NCBI GenBank assembly: GCA_002099365.1
Contig: MSED01000007.1
Coordinates: 310,001 to 374,000 of the forward strand
From: Phialophora verrucosa
Lineage: Eukaryota > Ascomycota > Eurotiomycetes > Chaetothyriales > Herpotrichiellaceae
Direction of reading: 5' to 3'
DNA: 64,000 nt
Part shown: positions 1 through 9,308 of the stretch, in pieces
How the letters are laid out: every line of letters starts with the position of its first letter
Position numbering within the stretch: position 1 is the stretch's first letter
Notes under the pieces: model-generated
Seen by the model: only the letters and a program-made list of their open reading frames with translations
Databases searched by the model: none
Told to the model about the DNA's origin: nothing
Program-made: the position numbers and the translations under genes

Positions 1-126
1 CTTTGGATCTGGCGAGGACACTGCAACGACTTCTGCGCGAGGCGTCATTGTATGGAAGTGCAGAGCATGGCGCGCTCCCATCCGCCCCAGTCCGGCGATT
101 GCTATCTTGAGTCTCGGCGAAGACAT
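1..126 (-). CDS. Gfo/Idh/MocA-family oxidoreductase, N-terminal fragment
   Basis: The minus strand from position 126 to the window edge reads as 42 uninterrupted codons starting with ATG. After a short leader (MSSPRLKIAIAG) comes GLGRMGARHA, a Rossmann GxGxxG-type NAD(P)-binding loop, and then a strand ending VVAVSSPDP, as expected for the adenine-ribose-binding edge of the fold. This is the usual start of Gfo/Idh/MocA sugar or inositol dehydrogenases. The catalytic domain lies outside the window, so substrate cannot be inferred. It is a different gene from the full-length family member at 42470-43576. The call rests on about 40 residues: the Rossmann start is clear, the exact family is likely. 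Confidence 0.72.
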   Translation of the reverse strand, partial: MSSPRLKIAIAGLGRMGARHALHFHTMTPRAEVVAVSSPDPK

Positions 127-1473
127 GGTTGCTGGATGTTGACGGGAATTGATGCAGGAAGGAGACGAAATACGAGCTGAAGGCACAAAGATAACTGCAG
201 TCACAACTCACCGCTTGTCATGTGCAAAGAGCAAATCTCATTGAGTTCAGTACATTGGCCGAGCGTCTAGATTGGGATTTGCAAACCAATATCCACATTG
301 ATGAAAATCGTTCTGGGCGGTGAGTGACGGCACCTTGCGCCTAAGCACACGAGTAATTACTGTACCGTACTCGTACCACCAGGACTCTTAGGCTTCCCCA
401 GGCGGCGCATACGGAAGGAGTTGCCCCTCTGCTGGGGGTTGTTCTCGCCAGGCCAGCGACGGAAAGCTTCCCGCTGCCGGTTGTCCTTCCCCTCACATCC
501 AGGGTAGAAACTCGTACCTCAGATCAAGGCAGGTTGCTAACATCTTCCTCGCCACGGAGAAACCGACAGAACCTGTGAACGTCTCTTGACGTCCAAGGAG
601 AGCTAGAGGAGCGCGAAGAGCACCTCAATCTGTCACCCGCTCCCCTGACGATGAGGCAAGCGGGCATTGCCACGACACCGAGAAATGAATGATTGTTCAA
701 CCGTATCCGTCCTTGCTGAACCAACTACGAGTACGCTCCTCAGCCCGTGCGGTCTTTGCGAGAGTTCTCGGCCTTTCAGAAACGCGGCGCCCTTCTTAGG
801 AGGTGTGAACGGTACAGGCTAACGGACATTCATGGTGTTGATCATCCAGGGTGCCTTTCGCCGGCGTCTCCATTGACAACACGGCAGTATCTCGAGTGCG
901 CAGTTAGTTTTCTCGATGTTCTTGATTCGGCTACGAAAAGAACAGCTGGCTCAGTTGGAAGTCCACGGAATTCAATTCTCCCGGATGCTGATCCGTGCAA
1001 TCGGCACCGAGTGGTGGATTGACCTGTTCATGCATGGTTCAACTTCGTAGGTAGGTGCGCATGCCGCAGTCCAGTGCATGTCCGACTCGCGATGAGGGTA
1101 ATTGCGTGCGTGCCACACGTCCACATCTACACCCCGAGAGTCCTCCGCGGTACCACCAGTAGCCTCTGCGTAGGTAGACACACACATACACGCCTGCTCG
1201 GTCGTTGGCCATCCTATCCTTCTCCCAGAATGTGTCGCTCATTCCCAAGCCAGCCATCCGTCACGACCACTCGAATCCCATGTCAAGCAGAAGGTCGAGC
1301 ACGGAGGTGACGTTCCCAGTATCAGAGCGTCGCTCCTTGGCCATTTGCGCCGCGGACGGAGGGTTGCCACCACGTCGGCTCGGCGGATCTGGCGCGGGAA
1401 CGGGCCCTCGCCTCCCGTTGAAAGTTTGGTCTATATCGGCGTTTGCGGGGCCAAAGGGTCGTCCGCACTTCTG
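127..1473. other. Intergenic region, no gene recognised
   Basis: It holds the promoter side of the partial oxidoreductase and the 3' flank of the metallopeptidase. Open frames on both strands have no recognisable domain and look like chance frames. Confidence 0.6.
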
Positions 1474-3036
1474 TCACGACGTTAGCCTGGGAAATGACCA
1501 CTCCGGTTCCGACTCGGGGACAACCTTCACGGTTTGTGTTGAGAAGGCGCAGGCGAAGAATGCAAAGGGAGGCACGTACCCAAGACCAGTACTTCGACAA
1601 GGCGTACCACACGTAGTTATCAACATTCTGGATGGATTGGGACATCCCCGTGTTCGGATCCGGAGGCCGCTGGTTGAGGTTCGCCGCCTTCCACGGCCCG
1701 TCTGTAGGGCTCGGTCAGCATGAGCTGTTCGGTAATGACGGGGCGGGTATCCACAGCCACCACCCCTTCCAGCGAGAAAGACATACAAGAACGGTCATCG
1801 GGGGGATAGTCCACGATCTTGTGGACCCGAGAGTTGTACCCGTAGTGTCGGCCATCATAGATGAAGTTGTCGTAATTGGCGACCCCAGCAAAGACATCGG
1901 GACAATGAAATATCTCATGCAGAACCGTCGACCCAGTGACCTTCTGGTACCCAGAATCTGTGTCCCCGAGGCCGCTGCAGCCCCAGCCAGGGAGTGGTTC
2001 TCCCTGATCGTCCCTCGCCCAGTCGGGCGGGTTCTCCGTCCTCGCCAGGTCGAGGCGAAAGTTGAACACCTCCCCCGTTGGACAGAGGATCAGGTAGCAC
2101 GAGCCCTGGAAGTCCCAGTTGTCGGGCCTCGGGGCCCTCACATCGTATTCGAGGTATCCATTCTGCTTGATGCCGTTACATTTCGGCCAATTCGGGCTTC
2201 TGAGATCCACGGGCATGCGGGGATAATCGCCGAACGTGATCATCAAGTTTGACCAGAAGGGACTTAACGAGGATTCCTAACAGCAGAGACTCAGGTTAAT
2301 CCAAAGGCACCTGCCGGCGCAAGAGACTTGGAAGGGGCACGTATGTAGTCGGGGCTTGACAAGAACGGAAAAATGAACAAAAGGTGACAGGTTCAGGTTG
2401 AAGCCTTCAACCCAAATTGGGGGCGGATACATGTTCACGAGGCAATGATCAAAGAACGGCGACCCCCAACTCACCATGTCGAAGGTAGGGAGCAAGGCAA
2501 CGGCGTCGGCCGGGTTGGGATTCTTGGGCGGCTCGATGTTGGCTATCTTGCCGAACAGGGCTTGCACGAATTCAAAGTCTTGGGGCTGGAAGTCTGCGCA
2601 CCAGGTCAGCTTCATGGCCAAGGACGGGAAAACTCGCGCAGATTCCTTCCGGATGAAACGCGTCAGAGAGGGAAGTGAAGGGACAACTTACACCGTAAGA
2701 ATGCCTGTGAACGTCGAGGTAGGGTGTTAGCATTGACGCCGATGCTACCCGAGCTGGTAGGTGTAACCCATAGGTACTGGGACCTCAATCAATTTGGTCC
2801 CACGGCGCACCTACCGGATCGCAGTCTGTTCCAGTCAGCACCACCACCCGCGCAAGGGTGATGGCGTCTTGGAAGCCCTGTCGCATCAGGCCCGCAAACG
2901 CTTGATATCTCCAGTCGGTTTTCTTGAACGGAAGGCGGAACGCCGGACGGGCCGCGACCACGAGCCCGACGTTCAATAAGAGAAGGAGGAAAATAATCGG
3001 CACCATCTTGTCTTTGAGTGCTTTGAAGAAGGCCAT
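1474..3036 (-). CDS. Secreted zinc metallopeptidase, M35/aspzincin-like, six exons
   Basis: Predicted exons: 2815-3036, 2692-2704, 2439-2632, 1787-2276, 1580-1701 and 1474-1524. All phases agree and give 363 residues. The ATG at 3036 is followed by a hydrophobic segment (IIFLLLLLNVGLVVA), a signal peptide or anchor. Residues 263-267 are HEIFH, the HExxH zinc and catalytic motif; downstream the motif region YDGRHYGY resembles, but does not exactly match, the GTxDxxYG third-ligand motif of deuterolysins. The C-terminal NVDNYVWYAL matches the usual end of fungal M35-like proteins. The likely role is extracellular protein hydrolysis. Exon 2 is only 13 nt long, and intron 3 (2277-2438) is long for this window. 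The family call is good at superfamily level; activity is inferred from HExxH. Confidence 0.82.
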
Positions 3037-3579
3037 CTTGTTTGTCTAAGCGCGGCAGGCAAATTGTGCAACTCTGGGTGGGATGAAGTCCGTGTGAGGG
3101 CCCGTAGAAGGTGGTGCGCAAATTCTTGTATCTTCCCTTTAGATCGGCCCTTCACTTACCAGTAAAGCTTTGGCGGAGAGGTTGCGTGAAGGTGAAAGCG
3201 GTGACAAAGGCCGTGGGAACACGTGAAGGGACAGTCTTCACGCTGCATTGACATTATCACAGGCCAAGTCAATACCATCCACATACCGACGACGGTGAAG
3301 GAGCGTAGATTTACTGGAAGTGGACGTATCAGGAATATAATTGGTGATGTTTGATGAGGGCTCTTGATCATTGAACCAGCGAAGAGTACTGACGCTTCGT
3401 GGTCTCGCCGCGGGCTCAGTGAGGTCCAGGAGAAGGTCTCGAAAGATTCGTGCTTTGATGAAGAAACATTCATCAAAAGTCTGCTGGCATCAAGGTCTTC
3501 GCCCATTCTCGTTGATGTAGTACCCATCGACTCAGTTGTCGCGACGATATGTTCTCCCTTACCCAAACCGCCGATATCC
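3037..3579. other. Intergenic region upstream of the metallopeptidase
   Basis: This is the promoter side of the metallopeptidase and the 3' flank of the acetyltransferase, both on the minus strand. No coding signal is seen. Confidence 0.6.
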
Positions 3580-4333
3580 TCAGAAAGTGTTCCCAGGCCC
3601 TTTCCACGACTGCCCAACCTGTTAGCCCAGGCTAGGGTTGGAGCTGCGACGCTCTACAACTCCGAGCATCCCGAGAAAGAAGACAACATACCAATATCAT
3701 TGCGGGTTCCTTTAGCGGCGTCATCTTCATCAGGCTCCCATAGAACTCTATGCCCTTCTCCTTCCCATGGCCGACGATACACATCGACCTCCTCAAATAT
3801 GGCATATCCTCGACAACCTCCTGCACGCAGGAGATCAACCACTTGCCCAGGCCCTGGCCCCGCCATTCCGGCAAAGTGTATACATCCGTCAGGTACGCGA
3901 AAGTGACTCGATCAGTGATCAAGCGAGCAAAGCCAATCAACGAAGGCTGTTCTTGGTCTTGGGTTTGCTGCTGCTCCATACTCTTAGACGGTGCCCCCTG
4001 GCTCGGTGGGTGACTGCTCGACGCTGGCTTGACGTGTCCAGCAATTTCATGCAGAGTCTCTACTGGATCTGGGGGGGCGGACGCGGAGACGTCCTTATCT
4101 GCAAGTGAAGGCGCAGGCGGTGCCGGAGTTGGCGAGTAGAGACCAAAGCAAAGACAGTTATCCAGCATGTCTTGCATAACTGGATGTGGCAGTGGTGAAG
4201 CCCAGTATAAATCTTCAGATGCGAAAGCTTTGTTGAGCGCGTCTATAGGGATCAGAGACGAGTCTGTCGATATCAGGAATCCATCACGGGTCCATGTCCT
4301 CGCCGTCTCAACGGCATGAGCTGTGTGCGACAT
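3580..4333 (-). CDS. GNAT-family N-acetyltransferase
   Basis: Two exons (3692-4333 and 3580-3618) flank a 73-bp intron with GTATGT donor and CTAACAG acceptor, giving 226 residues. The start is the ATG at 4333 (MSHTAHAVE). The acetyl-CoA fold is visible in the second half: IGFARLITDRVTFAYLTDV, then LPEWRGQGLGKWL, which carries the R/Q-x-x-G-x-G/A pyrophosphate-binding loop, and a C-terminal segment with GIEFYGSLMKM. The short last exon supplies the end VGQSWKGPGNTF. An Ala/Pro/Ser-rich insert lies between the first helices and the core. The acceptor substrate (amine, small molecule or protein) is unknown. The family call is firm. Confidence 0.88.
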
Positions 4334-4579
4334 GCTGGTCGACGGCAAAGACTTGTGAGTAATGGTTAAGCCCGGCCGTCCTCCTTTGGGAACCGTGCAA
4401 TCAATATAGTCACTTGAGGAAGGTTATGCTGTCGTGGTATACACTACGAAAGCTTCGCTCAGATTCTATGTGAAAACAGAGGGAGGGGTGTCTAGGTATG
4501 CAAGGATGAGAACTCGACAATGTGACAATACATCATACCGACGTCTCTTGCGCGTTCAGCACGCCGTATCGGTCCTGTA

Positions 4580-4610
4580 CAGCTACGCGTCAAAAGTTCT
4601 CGCGCGCCAC
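4580..4610 (+). repeat. Left terminal inverted repeat of the Tc1/mariner element
   Basis: It starts CAG directly after a TA. By eye, about 25 of 31 bases match the reverse complement of 5908-5938; the shared core GTCAAAAGTTCTCGCGC is identical. Confidence 0.9.
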
Positions 4611-4669
4611 GCGTTTTTTTATCATTTACGCGACTAACCACCAACTCGACCTTTTATTCAAACCACCAA

Positions 4670-5758
4670 ATGGCCACACCACGACGTCCTCTTGCTGAAA
4701 TAAATGGCAATTCTAGACGCGGGAAGGACTTATCTCCTCATAAACGCGGTATTATCGAAGGTGCATACAGAGCAGGTGCATCTTTTAGCGCAATAAGATC
4801 ACTATTCGATATTCCCGAGTCAACAGCGCGATCAACCATTTTACTCTCCGCCAAACGCACCAGGTCAAAATCTCAACCACGCAGTGGCCGCCCTCTAAAA
4901 TTCGATAATCGAGACCGCCGAAGACTATTACGTCTAGCTAGGCATAATCCGAAATGGACTTACGCCCAGCTTCGTCGAGCATCCTGTGTTAAAGTCGGCC
5001 CTCGAACTATTGCCCGGTTTTTAGCCTGTCACGGTATCAAGAAGTGGATTGCACGAAAGAGACCTCTATTGAAGGCCGAGCATGTTACTAAACGTGTTAC
5101 CTTTAGTGAGAAATACAAGGACTGGGCAGAAGACGACTGGGGTACTATTATCTTTAGTGATGAATGCTCGGTCGAAAGAGGCGCTGGTGGAGGTGCATCT
5201 TGGGTATTTCGAACACCAACATAGAAATGGGATTCAACTATAATTAACCCTAAAAAGAAGGGTAAAGACATCTCAATTATGATCTGGGGCGCAATCTGGA
5301 TCGGCGGGCGCTCGAATATTATCATTATGGAGCGGGATGAAGAGGCAAAGCGTAACGGGTACACCTCACGGTCATATATAGCTGTACTTCAAGACCAGCT
5401 GCAAAGAATATGGTCCCCGGGCATGACATTTATACAGGACAATGCCCCGATCCATACAGCAAAGATAATCGACCAGCTGTTCGAGGAGATGAGTATACCA
5501 CGTGTTGAATGGCCGCCATACTCACCAGATCTGAACCCGATTGAACACATCTGGGCGATATTGAAAAGGCGCATATTGCAGAACCACCCACACCTTCTCG
5601 ATGATGGGGCATCGCAAGAGGCCATTGACGAGTTCGCTAAAGCAATTGTGACAGAGTGGGAGGCACTGGATCAAGATATTATCGACGAGATAATAAGGTC
5701 TATGACAACCAGGGTAAATTCGGTGATTGCCGCGGAGGGCTGGTACACACGGTTTTGA
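4670..5758 (+). pseudogene. Tc1/mariner transposase with one in-frame stop
   Basis: The frame from ATG 4670 to TGA 5758 would give 362 residues but for TAG at 5222-5224, after FRTPT. Before the stop: an N-terminal DNA-binding segment (SPHKRGIIEGAYRAGASFS, helix-turn-helix-like) and the first catalytic Asp in IIFSDECSVE. After it: the second Asp in FIQDNAPIHTA and the third acidic residue in SPDLNPIEHIW. There are 34 residues between the second Asp and the Glu, i.e. DD34E. Frame is kept across the stop, so this is a nonsense change, not a frameshift. A CAG-to-TAG change would fit repeat-induced point mutation, but the ancestral codon is not visible here. Readthrough or a short intron across the stop is possible but unsupported. 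Confidence 0.9.
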
Positions 5759-5907
5759 CATGCACTGGTGTTATTATTAATAGTATCAAAATAAACGGCG
5801 TCTCAAGGGCTTCAAGACCAGCTAAATAACAGGCATTTTAATGCGGTGGCGGTGCTTAATTAATAGTTGCAAGATGGCCACCCAGTTGTGCACGGGGGTA
5901 AATTGGT

Positions 5908-5938
5908 GTGGTGCGCGAGAACTTTTGACCGGGGACTG
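5908..5938 (-). repeat. Right terminal inverted repeat of the Tc1/mariner element
   Basis: Reverse complement partner of 4580-4610, followed by TA at 5939-5940. Mismatches cluster in bases 4-9 from the end. Confidence 0.9.
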
Positions 5939-5940
5939 TA

Positions 5941-6622
5941 AGTACCCGTATTTGCCAAGGCGAAGCAGGACGACCGTACATTCTCGTCTAGACTCCTCAA
6001 AAAAGGATAATGCTCCATCGACTCTTCATTCTCATCCGGTCCGGACTTCTCAACCAACGGACTCTATCCGTTCAGAACATGGTGCCAGAGTGAATGAGTA
6101 TCCGCAAGACCTCGCGGGCAGAGACTGTCCACAGACGGAACAAGGGCATAGCGATCAATGTCGATCGGCAGAAAGGTGAGGCAACCCAGAGTCTGGACGA
6201 GGCCGAGATTTGCGATTGCAAGGGATCCACGCAATGGCATAGGAAAAAGAAACATCGTGCCGAGTTTGCGATTGCAAGGGATCCACGCAATAGCGTAGGA
6301 TACGGAGCTATCTTAGCTGGTCGTGCTGCCCTGGTTCAGGCCTCACGGTGAAGGTCACGTTGAGCTGAATGCAAGAAGTACTCGATCGGCTCGAGAAGCA
6401 TAGATGCTTGGGTAGAACGAGGATGTTGATTAAACAGAAAAAGAACATTGTAACCTAAAGAAGGCGCACCATTTCCTTCTATCCCGGTTACATTCCACCG
6501 TGTCTCAACTGTGTAGCTGCGAGGATCGGTGTATGACCGTGCCTGCTGCTATCGTGAAAGAGGCGTACAGACGTCCAAAAGCGACCATTATACACCGTAA
6601 AAGAATGCCAAGTTGCCTTCAT
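5941..6622. other. Intergenic region with a two-copy direct repeat
   Basis: It lies between the transposon and the 3' end of the thioesterase gene. The only structure seen is the direct repeat at 6202-6300. No coding signal is seen. Confidence 0.55.
6202..6300. repeat. Direct repeat, two ~42-bp copies with a period of about 57 bp
   Basis: Copy 1 is 6202-6244 and copy 2 is 6259-6300. Both contain TTGCGATTGCAAGGGATCC followed by ACGCAAT, with few differences. A GATTGCAA core makes a short partial palindrome in each. The function is unknown. Confidence 0.85.
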
Positions 6623-7852
6623 CTACAGCTCCCCATCTCGATACCCAGCAAGCCTCCAAAGCCTCAACCTCTCCTCCTCCATATCAGCAGTCTCAAACAC
6701 GGAGGAATCTTCAAACCCTCTCCCCTCCGGCCCAAAGTAAAGCTTAAACAGCTTCCTCAGATCCCTATCATCGAACCGCATATGCTCGCCCGGTAGCTTG
6801 ACAGTCTTCAATCCACCTTTCTTGTCCAATTGTTTCAAGCCAATCCAATCTTCGCGGTAGATGGGGCGGAGTCGAAGGGGAGTGACTGAATTTTCTGTCT
6901 CATTGAACTCGGCAAACCACGCGCTTTCCTTGGGAATGAGGGTGGTATCGTTGTCGAAAAGTATCATGACAAAGCGCTCCAGTTGAGATAGGTTGTCCGC
7001 GTAGCTGACGTTCTTGAGGGCACGCTCGTTGTTGATGTCAGCCAGGTAGTTTGAGTGTTCCAGGTAGTTGTCGAAGTCCTTTGTGTCACGGTAATATTGC
7101 GCGGGGACGAGGCGAGATTGGATAAAGTCGGACCACACCGTGCTACTCTTCAAGAGTGCATTGGCGCCCTGGCATATCCAGTCTGTCGACGAAGCACACT
7201 TCTGAAACTCTGCGATTCCGTTGTGTGGCGATCCGAAGGTGATCAGAGATCGAACCTTGGGGGCGTTGCACCTCTCCACATAACCCCGCAAGAACAAGCC
7301 ACCCTGACTGAAACCGAGGGCATCGATGGCTGGAGCCGTTCGCAAAATGTTGTCACTCGCAAGTGCGTGGCACACCGAATCAATCTGTTGCGTAACGTTG
7401 CCAAAGAAGGAAGCCTGACGATCCGCCGAGCCAGCATTGGCGCCGACAGCGATCATATAGGTATATGTGCCTGGGTTGACTTCATCCACCAAACCAGCCA
7501 CCTCTTTCAAACCCTCGGCGTTGGCTGAGTCGCCGAGACCATGCCAGATCACAACGGGAAGGGGTTGATCGTCAGCGTCGTCGTCGTCGTCGACAGACGT
7601 CGCGCGAGAGGCGTACTTCGGCGATAGTTTGGTGATCTTGACCCATTCGTCCACGATGATCTCCTCAATTGTGTCGCTGGATGTTGGGAACTCTAAGCTG
7701 TGGTCTCCTCGGCCATTTATGATGCGGCCCTTGGGCGATAGGTTCGGAATGTCTGCGACTTGACCCCGGAAGACGCCGGCTTCGGGGAAGATGACAAAGG
7801 AGAGGATGGCCGCAGGGAGCGATAACAACGCAGAGAGCCGCGTCACCTTCAT
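6623..7852 (-). CDS. PPT1: Palmitoyl-protein thioesterase (PPT1-like)
   Basis: Intronless, 409 residues from the ATG at 7852; longer in-frame starts were set aside because this one places a hydrophobic signal sequence at the N terminus (LSALLSLPAAILSFVIF). The alpha/beta-hydrolase core begins LPVVIWHGLGDSA. The nucleophile elbow is GFSQGG (Ser182), with Asp302 (DNDTTLIPKES) and His357 (GEHMRF) as probable charge-relay partners. TFGSPHNGIAEF is a strong PPT family signature. The enzyme removes thioester-linked fatty acids from S-acylated proteins and is expected in the vacuole/lysosome or secretory route. A low-complexity acidic stretch (DDDDDADD, about residues 88-95) precedes the catalytic domain. 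The identity is firm. Confidence 0.95.
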   Translation of the reverse strand: MKVTRLSALLSLPAAILSFVIFPEAGVFRGQVADIPNLSPKGRIINGRGDHSLEFPTSSDTIEEIIVDEWVKITKLSPKYASRATSVDDDDDADDQPLPVVIWHGLGDSANAEGLKEVAGLVDEVNPGTYTYMIAVGANAGSADRQASFFGNVTQQIDSVCHALASDNILRTAPAIDALGFSQGGLFLRGYVERCNAPKVRSLITFGSPHNGIAEFQKCASSTDWICQGANALLKSSTVWSDFIQSRLVPAQYYRDTKDFDNYLEHSNYLADINNERALKNVSYADNLSQLERFVMILFDNDTTLIPKESAWFAEFNETENSVTPLRLRPIYREDWIGLKQLDKKGGLKTVKLPGEHMRFDDRDLRKLFKLYFGPEGRGFEDSSVFETADMEEERLRLWRLAGYRDGEL

Positions 7853-8570
7853 TGCGACAGACAGCGTCACCGCCTTCAAATAGGAACACAGGGCTGCAGG
7901 GCTGGATAGTGGGATGTGGAGGCCTGCTCCAGGGTAGACTGGTGTTGAAGTTACTATATCAGCTTTGGAGAAACGGTGTTGCCTGCGACGCAAGCGCATG
8001 CTGACAAGGCGATTGCTAGTTCATGCTGGCCCCTGCCCTCATACCCCGGATCTTGGCAGGCACCCGACGCACATCTGCAGTCGACCCAGAAGAGAAAATT
8101 GCCATGTCTGACGAGAAAAGCGTGCTTGCATTGCATGGATACGAACGAGTCACACCGCAACTTCAGACTGCATGGTGGCACGCGACCTCGAAAGCCTAGG
8201 TCGAGTGGGCGAGACTCGTCTGAGGTCACCGACAGATTGTGTATCTTGAAGGCGCTCTGCTTCAGCGGGTTGACTACTGCAATCTTGGACCATGAATGAT
8301 GAAGAATGAAGGAAATCGTGCACTTGTTGGAATGCCAGCCAACAGGCTGGCGTATGTTTAAATCGTTATTCTGTCGTTGTCCCTGGTGTCGCGTAGTAAT
8401 GTCCCGTCCTTGGAAGCGGATGAGAAAGCTTCCCCTGCAAGACTCCACGCTAATGGGTATCATATCAAGACAATATGCCTCCAATTTTTGGGACCCGTTC
8501 CCCTAGAACGCCTAGAACATCAAGTTCGTTCCCACCTCCCGTAAGCATAAAGAGGTAACGGACTATGCGT
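7853..8570. other. Intergenic region upstream of the thioesterase
   Basis: Promoter side of the thioesterase gene and 3' flank of the Cys-rich protein gene. Small frames here show no known domain. Confidence 0.55.
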
Positions 8571-9308
8571 TCAGCCCAGCAAACCGAGCCCGTCTTCCTC
8601 TGCAACCAACACTCGGACCTTCTTCAGATCCTGCGTCCACCTCCGGGTGACGTGCAACCATAATTGTCTCTCGTCCGACCGTTTCTCTTCAATGTACTTC
8701 TCCAACGACGGCTTGGTTTGCCAGTCCTCCCATTGTCTCCCAGGACTGACGAGCATTTCGCACGTCAGGTGGGGATATTGCTTCCTTGCTGACGCGATGG
8801 CCTCTCTATCGGCCTGCAGACGGGCATCTTCCAGCTGGCACGGAGGACAGGGATGGTCTTGGTGAGATAAAAAGTTCGGCAACATCATGTAATGAGGCGG
8901 CAGGTAATGTGAGGATGAGGTGCAGGAGAAGTGGAACGCTTTCGCAGTGAATGACTCTGATCGACTGAACCTGCGTCCCAGTTCGAAACATTCCTTGGGT
9001 TGTCGAGCCACACCTGGTAGAGGGGCAGCAAAAGACTGGACCCGGGATATCGGTGAGGATGGGGGGGTAATGGAGCCGTCTGAACGGGAATCCAACGTCC
9101 CGTTAGAGGAGTTGGAACATGCTTGGGATGAAACTGGTCTGAGGCTGGATCCCGACAATTTGTTCTGACAGTTGTAGCATTTATAGGGTTGCTGAGGGAG
9201 CTTGACTCCGGTTGTTTTGAGGATCGGGCATGGCCCCAGATTGCATATGTTGAAGCCCATCAAAATACCATGGCCGCAACAGAATCGTAGGACGTGAGCC
9301 TTGCACAT
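8571..9308 (-). CDS. Cys-rich conserved-looking protein of unknown function
   Basis: 245 residues from the ATG at 9308; the frame stays open upstream to 9455, so a longer N terminus is possible. The N terminus carries a compact Cys/His cluster: MCKAHVLRFCCGHGILMGF, then NICNLGPCPI and YKCYNCQNK, suggesting a metal-binding knuckle. A Ser-rich low-complexity middle follows (about residues 60-120). The C-terminal third is charged and helix-rich, including CPPCQLEDARLQADREAIA and EKYIEEKRSDERQLWLHVTR. I recognise no named family. The dense N-terminal pattern and absence of stops argue that it is a real gene. Function unknown. Confidence 0.68.
   Translation of the reverse strand: MCKAHVLRFCCGHGILMGFNICNLGPCPILKTTGVKLPQQPYKCYNCQNKLSGSSLRPVSSQACSNSSNGTLDSRSDGSITPPSSPISRVQSFAAPLPGVARQPKECFELGRRFSRSESFTAKAFHFSCTSSSHYLPPHYMMLPNFLSHQDHPCPPCQLEDARLQADREAIASARKQYPHLTCEMLVSPGRQWEDWQTKPSLEKYIEEKRSDERQLWLHVTRRWTQDLKKVRVLVAEEDGLGLLG

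Larger units (their letters stand above)
4580..5938 (+). mobile_element. Tc1/mariner DNA transposon, near-intact copy
   Basis: The 1359-bp element is bounded by imperfect terminal inverted repeats (4580-4610 and 5908-5938) and flanked by TA dinucleotides at 4578-4579 and 5939-5940, the target duplication typical of this superfamily. It carries one transposase frame with an N-terminal helix-turn-helix region and a DD34E catalytic triad. The frame is closed once, by TAG at 5222-5224. Both ends and the rest of the frame are preserved, so the insertion looks fairly young. It could be moved in trans by an intact relative, but could not supply its own full-length transposase. Confidence 0.93.
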
